NCBI GenBank assembly: GCA_964420125.1
Contig: CAYQQQ010000016.1
Span: 1-64,000, forward strand
DNA length: 64,000 bases
Direction: 5' to 3'
From: CAYQQQ01 sp964420125
Lineage (GTDB): Bacteria > Actinomycetota > Acidimicrobiia > Acidimicrobiales > Microtrichaceae
In this document: positions 60,001 to 64,000 of the stretch, piece after piece
Layout: the number at the start of each line of letters is the position of its first letter
How positions within the stretch are numbered: position 1 is the first letter of the stretch
The notes under the pieces: generated by a model
Told to the model about the DNA's origin: nothing
The model's database searches: none
The model's input: the letters and a program-made list of their open reading frames with translations, nothing else
Position numbers and translations under genes: made by a program

Positions 60001-61503
60001 TCACCGGTGGGTCGGGAACCCGAGATCGGGCCCCCGGGTCTCTGGGTCGGCCCAGCGACTCGTCACCACCTTGCCTCGCGTGTAGAAGTGCACCCCTTCG
60101 CTCCCGTGCACGTGGGTGTCGCCGAAGAGCGAGTCCCCCCACCCGCCGAAGGAGTAGTAGGCCATCGGCACGGGGATGGGGACGTTGATCCCCACCATCC
60201 CCGCCTCGACCTCGAAGGTGAAGCGACGCGCCGCGCCGCCGTCACGGGTGAACAGGGCCACGCCGTTGCCGTAGGCGTTGTCCCTGACCAGCCCGACGGC
60301 CTCCTCGTAGGACCCGACCCGCACGACGCAGAGCACCGGCCCGAAGATCTCCTCGGTGTAGACCGACATGTCGGTGGTGACCCGGTCGAGCAGCGTGGGC
60401 CCGACCCAGAAGCCCCCTTCACGACCGTCCACCACGAGCCCACGGCCGTCGAGCACCACCTCGGCGCCGGCAGCCTCACCAGCGTCGACGAAGCCGACCA
60501 CCCGGTCGCGGTGCACCCCGGTCACCAGCGGACCCATCTCGGAGCGGGCGTCTCGGCCGTCGCCGACCACGACCCGGCCGGTGCGCTCGGCGATCGCCGC
60601 CACCAGGTCGTCGCCCACCGGATCGACCGCCACCACCACCGAGATGGCCATGCAGCGCTCCCCCGCCGAGCCGTAGCCGGCGCTCACCGCAGCGTCGGCC
60701 GCGGCGTCGAGGTCGGCGTCGGGCAGCACGACCATGTGGTTCTTGGCGCCGCCGAGGGCCTGGACCCGCGTGCCGGCGGCCGCCGCGGTCTCGTAGATGT
60801 GCCGGGCGATCGGCGTGGAGCCGACGAAGCTCACCGCCTCGACGTCCGGGTGCACGAGCAGGGCGTCGACGGCCTGGGCGTCGCCCTGCACCACGCTGAA
60901 CACCCCAGGGGGCAGGCCGGCCTCCGCCCAGCACTCCGCCAGCAGCAGCGAGGCGCCGGGATCCCGCTCCGAGGGCTTCAGCACGAAGGAGTTCCCGCAG
61001 GCGATCGACACCGGGCACATCCACAGCGGCACCATGGCCGGGAAGTTGAAGGGTGTGATCCCCGCGGTCACGCCGAGCGGCTGGCGGATCGAGTGCACGT
61101 CGACGTCGGTGGAGGCCTGCTCGGTGTAGCCGCCCTGGAGCAGGTGGGGGATGCCGCAGGCGAACTCCACCACCTCGAGGCCCCGCTGGACCTCGCCGGC
61201 GGCGTCGGAGCGCACCTTGCCGTGCTGGTCGGTGATCACCTCGGCGATCTCGTGGCGGCGGCGGGCCAGCACCTCTCGGAAGGCGAACAGCACCGAGGCG
61301 CGCTTCGACAGCGACGTGGACCGCCACCCGGGCCACGCTGCGCTCGCCCCGGCGACCACGGCGTCGACGTCGCTCGCCGACGCGAGGCGAACCTCGGCCT
61401 GTGCCTCGCCGGTGGCGGGGTCGAACACCGACGAGCGCCGCCCGCCGGTGCCGTCCCACCTCCTGCCCTCGTGCCAGTGGTCGATCGTCGGGAGGTCGGT
61501 CAC
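60001..61503 (-). CDS. mmsA: Methylmalonate-semialdehyde dehydrogenase (CoA-acylating)
   Basis: 500 aa. GSAGERCMAISV with the catalytic Cys, the MmsA-specific GITPFNFPAMVPLWM and SFGGWGDSLFGD blocks. This branch converts methylmalonate or malonate semialdehyde to propionyl- or acetyl-CoA without a conserved Glu base, in valine, inositol and beta-alanine breakdown. The start is GTG 61503, with no strong ribosome site; coupled to neighbours by short gaps (37 and 7 nt). Confidence 0.92.
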   Translation of the reverse strand: MTDLPTIDHWHEGRRWDGTGGRRSSVFDPATGEAQAEVRLASASDVDAVVAGASAAWPGWRSTSLSKRASVLFAFREVLARRRHEIAEVITDQHGKVRSDAAGEVQRGLEVVEFACGIPHLLQGGYTEQASTDVDVHSIRQPLGVTAGITPFNFPAMVPLWMCPVSIACGNSFVLKPSERDPGASLLLAECWAEAGLPPGVFSVVQGDAQAVDALLVHPDVEAVSFVGSTPIARHIYETAAAAGTRVQALGGAKNHMVVLPDADLDAAADAAVSAGYGSAGERCMAISVVVAVDPVGDDLVAAIAERTGRVVVGDGRDARSEMGPLVTGVHRDRVVGFVDAGEAAGAEVVLDGRGLVVDGREGGFWVGPTLLDRVTTDMSVYTEEIFGPVLCVVRVGSYEEAVGLVRDNAYGNGVALFTRDGGAARRFTFEVEAGMVGINVPIPVPMAYYSFGGWGDSLFGDTHVHGSEGVHFYTRGKVVTSRWADPETRGPDLGFPTHR

Positions 61504-61540
61504 GGGTATCGGCTCGCTCTCTGTCGGTCGTGGACGCGGG

Positions 61541-62998
61541 TCAGTCCCGGGTCGTGCGGATGTCGATGACGGCGGTGCGCAGGTCGGTCATGTCCAGCAG
61601 GGTGTACTTGCCGCCGATGCGGCCCCACCCGGTCCGGGTGCGCGAGGCGCCGCCGAAGGGCGGGTGGGGCTCCCAGAAGTCGGTGGAGTCGTTCACCACG
61701 ATGCTGCCGGCGCGGACCTCCTGCACGTAGCGGAACGCCCGCCGCAGGCTGGAGGTGAACACCGCCGCCTGGAGGCCCAGATCGGAGTCGTTGGCCAGCG
61801 AGATCGCCTCGTCGTCGTCGGCGAAGGTGGTGATCGGCAGCACCGGACCGAAGCTCTCGTCGGTGAACAGCAGCATGTCCGGGGTGACGCCGTCGATCAC
61901 GGTCAGCGGGTAGTAGAGGTCGGTGGGGAACCCCTCGGCTCGGCCGCCGCCGGTCAGGATGCGGGCGCCCTTGGCCCGGGCGTCGTCGAGATGGGCCTCC
62001 ACCTTGGTGGCGACCGCCTCGTTGTTGAGCGGCCCGATCGTGACCCCCTCATGGCGGGGGTCGCCCAGGGTGACCTCGGCGGCGTGGGCCAGCACGCGCT
62101 CGAGCACCTCGTCGTGGACGGACTCCTGCACCAGCAGGCGCTCGGTGGCCACGCAGCACTGCCCTCCGGCGAAGCTCGCCCCGTAGACGGCAGCGGCGGC
62201 CGCGGCGTCGAGGTCGGCGTCGTCGCAGACGATCTGGGGGCCGTTGCCCGACGCCTCGATGAGCGTCCGCTTCAGGCCGGCGCTGCGCACGATGGCCTCA
62301 GCGGTGGCGGCGGATCCCACGAAGCCGATCGCGTCGATGCGGGGGTGCGACACCAGGGCGTCGCCCACCTCGGCGTCGCCGTAGAGCAGGTGCACCGCCG
62401 AGGGCGGGAACCCGGCGTCCAGCACCGCCTGGACCATCCCCGCGGCGGTGAGCGGGGTGAGCTCGGACGGCTTCAGCACCAGCGAGTTGCCGCCGGCCAG
62501 CGCGGGCGCGACCAGTTCGGCGGGGATGTTCATCGGGAAGTTCCAGGGGGTGATCAGCGCGTAGGCCCCGTTGGGCTTGCGGAAGGTCATCACCAGCTTG
62601 TCCGGGTCGGCGCCGGGCAGGTTGGGGGTCTCCAGCCGCTTGACCTCCTCGGCGGCCCACCGGAAGATCTCCGCCGACTCGGCGACCTCGTCGCGGGCCT
62701 CGGTGTGCAGCGGCTTGCCCTGCTCCAGGGTCATGGTCGCCGCCAGCTGCTCCGCACGCCCGTCGAGCACGTCCGCCACCCGGTGCAGCAGCTCGGCGCG
62801 CTCGAAGGGCGCCATGGCCTCCATCGCGTCGGCGCCGGGGCCGGCTGCTGCGGCCACGGCGGCGTCGACGTCGGCCGCCGTGGCCTGCGCCACCTCCGCC
62901 AGGTGCTCGCCGGTCACCGGGCTGCGCAGCGCCACCGTGCGGCCGTCGCCGCCGTCGGTCCAGCGGCCGTCGATCAGCAACTTGGCAGATGGCTGCAT
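61541..62998 (-). CDS. Aldehyde dehydrogenase (succinate-semialdehyde/amino-aldehyde type)
   Basis: 485 aa. ALITPWNFPMNIPAELVAPALAGGNS (cofactor), LIEASGNGPQIV (Glu) and GASFAGGQCCVATERL (catalytic Cys, tandem Cys). FTDESFGPVLPI is typical of the family. GGAGGACAC before ATG 62998. It is the first gene of the ALDH run and divergent from a DAO/PuuB-like oxidase, so oxidation of amine-derived aldehydes is the natural guess. Confidence 0.9.
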   Translation of the reverse strand: MQPSAKLLIDGRWTDGGDGRTVALRSPVTGEHLAEVAQATAADVDAAVAAAAGPGADAMEAMAPFERAELLHRVADVLDGRAEQLAATMTLEQGKPLHTEARDEVAESAEIFRWAAEEVKRLETPNLPGADPDKLVMTFRKPNGAYALITPWNFPMNIPAELVAPALAGGNSLVLKPSELTPLTAAGMVQAVLDAGFPPSAVHLLYGDAEVGDALVSHPRIDAIGFVGSAATAEAIVRSAGLKRTLIEASGNGPQIVCDDADLDAAAAAAVYGASFAGGQCCVATERLLVQESVHDEVLERVLAHAAEVTLGDPRHEGVTIGPLNNEAVATKVEAHLDDARAKGARILTGGGRAEGFPTDLYYPLTVIDGVTPDMLLFTDESFGPVLPITTFADDDEAISLANDSDLGLQAAVFTSSLRRAFRYVQEVRAGSIVVNDSTDFWEPHPPFGGASRTRTGWGRIGGKYTLLDMTDLRTAVIDIRTTRD

Positions 62999-63069
62999 GT
63001 GTCCTCCGGCCGGTGCCGCCCTGGGCGATCCGAGCGCCCGGATGGGACTCTCGCCACCGTTGTGCACCG

Positions 63070-63114
63070 TGGAATCCGTCGTGAAGCGACGATTGTCGCA
63101 TGGAATCGGTGGTG
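63070..63114. promoter_or_regulatory. Direct repeats and palindrome in the ALDH-oxidase divergent promoter
   Basis: TGGAATCCGTCGTG (63070-63083) and TGGAATCGGTGGTG (63101-63114) are near-identical direct repeats 31 bp apart. Between them GCGAC-GATT-GTCGC (63086-63099) is a palindrome covering GACAAT, a likely minus-strand -10. Probably the binding site of a regulator different from the CTGAC-N6-GTCAG one. Confidence 0.5.
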
Positions 63115-63177
63115 TTTGTCCAGCATCACGCGGATTTCGCTGTGATCGCAGGCGCAGACGGCGGTACATTGCCGGTC

Positions 63178-64000
63178 GTGACCGCCCTGCTCAGCAACCG
63201 CTACGTCGAGCGCTGCCTCTGGCAGGCACAGGTCGACCCTCCGCTCGCCGCCACGACACCGCTGCCCACCGAGGTCGACGTCGTGGTGATGGGTGCCGGC
63301 CTCTGCGGACTGGCCGCAGCGGACACCGCCGCCCGACTCGGCCGCTCGGTGCTGGTGCTCGACAAGGAGCCCCTCGGCTGGGGGTCCTCCAGCCGAAACG
63401 GCGGAATGGTGATCCCCGAGCTCAAGGCCGGCCCCGCCACCCTCGAGCGGAAGTACGGCCCTCTCGGGCGACGGCTCCACGAGGAGGTCGACCAGGCCTT
63501 CGACTGGGTGGAGGCGCTGGTCCGAGGGGAGGACGGCCTCGGAGGCATCGACTGCGACTGGTCCCGACCGGGCCAGCTCTACCTGGCCCACAGCGAGCGC
63601 CACGTCGCCGAGATCCAGGCCCTCGCCGCCGAGCTGGTGGGCGCCGGAGAACCCGTGCGGTTCGTGGACCGTGGCGGGTTGGCCGACGAGATCGGCAGCG
63701 ACGCGTTCTTCGCCGGGGTGGTGATGGAGCGCACCGGAGCGGTCCACCCCGCCAAGCTGCACGCCGGCCTGGCGGCGCGGGCCATGGCGGCCGGCGCCGA
63801 CGTGCACGACCGCACGGCGGTGACCCGCGTGGAGCCTGCGACAGCAGGGGCGCGGGTGCACACCACCCGAGGCGTGGTGGCGGCAGCCCAGGTGATCGTG
63901 GCCACCAACGCGGCGGCCGACGCCGCCGTGCCGTGGCTCGAGGCCCGGGTCCTGCCGGTCGGCTCCTTCGTCATCGCCACCGAGGTGCTGGACCCCGACC
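63178..64000 (+). CDS. FAD-dependent amine/amino-acid oxidase (PuuB/DAO-like), cut by window end
   Basis: 274 codons visible, no stop before the window ends. The N-terminus carries VVMGAGLCGLAAADTAARLGRSVLVLDKE, the dinucleotide-binding motif, and SSSRNGGMV, as in gamma-glutamylputrescine oxidase and glycine/D-amino-acid oxidases. It deaminates an amine, giving an aldehyde that the divergent ALDHs could oxidise. TACATT (63165-63170) lies 7 nt before the GTG: leaderless. The C-terminal substrate cap is outside the window. Confidence 0.85.
   Translation, partial: MTALLSNRYVERCLWQAQVDPPLAATTPLPTEVDVVVMGAGLCGLAAADTAARLGRSVLVLDKEPLGWGSSSRNGGMVIPELKAGPATLERKYGPLGRRLHEEVDQAFDWVEALVRGEDGLGGIDCDWSRPGQLYLAHSERHVAEIQALAAELVGAGEPVRFVDRGGLADEIGSDAFFAGVVMERTGAVHPAKLHAGLAARAMAAGADVHDRTAVTRVEPATAGARVHTTRGVVAAAQVIVATNAAADAAVPWLEARVLPVGSFVIATEVLDPD

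Noticed and set aside
1..64000. tRNA/rRNA genes, CRISPR arrays, IS transposases or integrases
   Set aside because: None recognised: no tRNA-like cloverleaf with a GGTTCGA-type arm, no regular spacer-repeat array, and no DDE or tyrosine recombinase motif in any supported protein.

Overview
The window is high-GC (about 70% by eye), densely packed DNA with many GTG starts and TANNNT promoters placed 6-8 nt in front of start codons (leaderless transcripts). Several gene families are typical of Actinobacteria: multiple FadE/FadD paralogues, DUF222-HNH proteins, a mycothiol-dependent isomerase-fold protein and an Rpf-like lipoprotein. An Acidimicrobiia (Iamia/Ilumatobacter-like) chromosome is my best guess. 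That is an inference; no marker gene such as rRNA is present. No tRNA, rRNA, CRISPR array or IS transposase was seen.

Layout. (1) 1-9036: housekeeping genes. These are ParA, an MFS exporter, Fe-superoxide dismutase, a CtpE-like P-type ATPase coupled to a PlsC acyltransferase and a patatin phospholipase, an Rpf-like lipoprotein with a strong terminator, an FmdB zinc ribbon and a membrane-anchored cytochrome c. (2) 9149-19466: lipid catabolism. A fused double acyl-CoA dehydrogenase lies behind an FGGY kinase and is divergent from a PaaK-like ligase; a hemolysin III protein, a MDMPI-like enzyme, a small DUF4190 protein and two FadD-like ligases follow. (3) 19476-28461: a type I restriction-modification operon in the unusual order hsdR-hsdS-[DUF222 HNH]-DUF5131-tcmP-hsdM. 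(4) 28580-42585: a second lipid/steroid-like catabolic block. It has two divergent pairs of acyl-CoA dehydrogenase subunits, enoyl-CoA hydratase, CaiB CoA-transferase, a KARI-like oxidoreductase, an SDR and a zinc alcohol dehydrogenase, interrupted by a CHASE-GGDEF-EAL protein and a K+ channel. (5) 42597-47915: a second DUF222-HNH gene behind a perfect LexA (SOS) box, a solute-binding lipoprotein, a seven-repeat RCC1-like lipoprotein and a 70-bp tandem repeat array broken by a 100-N assembly gap. (6) 47883-58535: thiolase, TetR, amidohydrolase, a PadR-controlled FtsX-type ABC exporter, MaoC, a second TetR, and a 2-hydroxyacid dehydrogenase/class II aldolase pair. (7) 58557-64000: three aldehyde dehydrogenases divergent from a PuuB/DAO-like flavin oxidase that runs off the window.

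The strongest non-obvious signal is a 16-bp palindrome, CTGAC-N6-GTCAG. I found ten copies (eight exact, two with one mismatch), all at gene boundaries next to lipid or sugar-acid catabolic genes. It looks like the operator of one dispersed regulon. The TetR gene at 56110-56706, which has a site at each end, is the best candidate for its regulator. In two divergent FadE pairs the operator sits between two leaderless promoters. The type I RM operon carrying the uncharacterised three-Cys-motif (DUF5131) and TcmP pair is the other region with real novelty potential.
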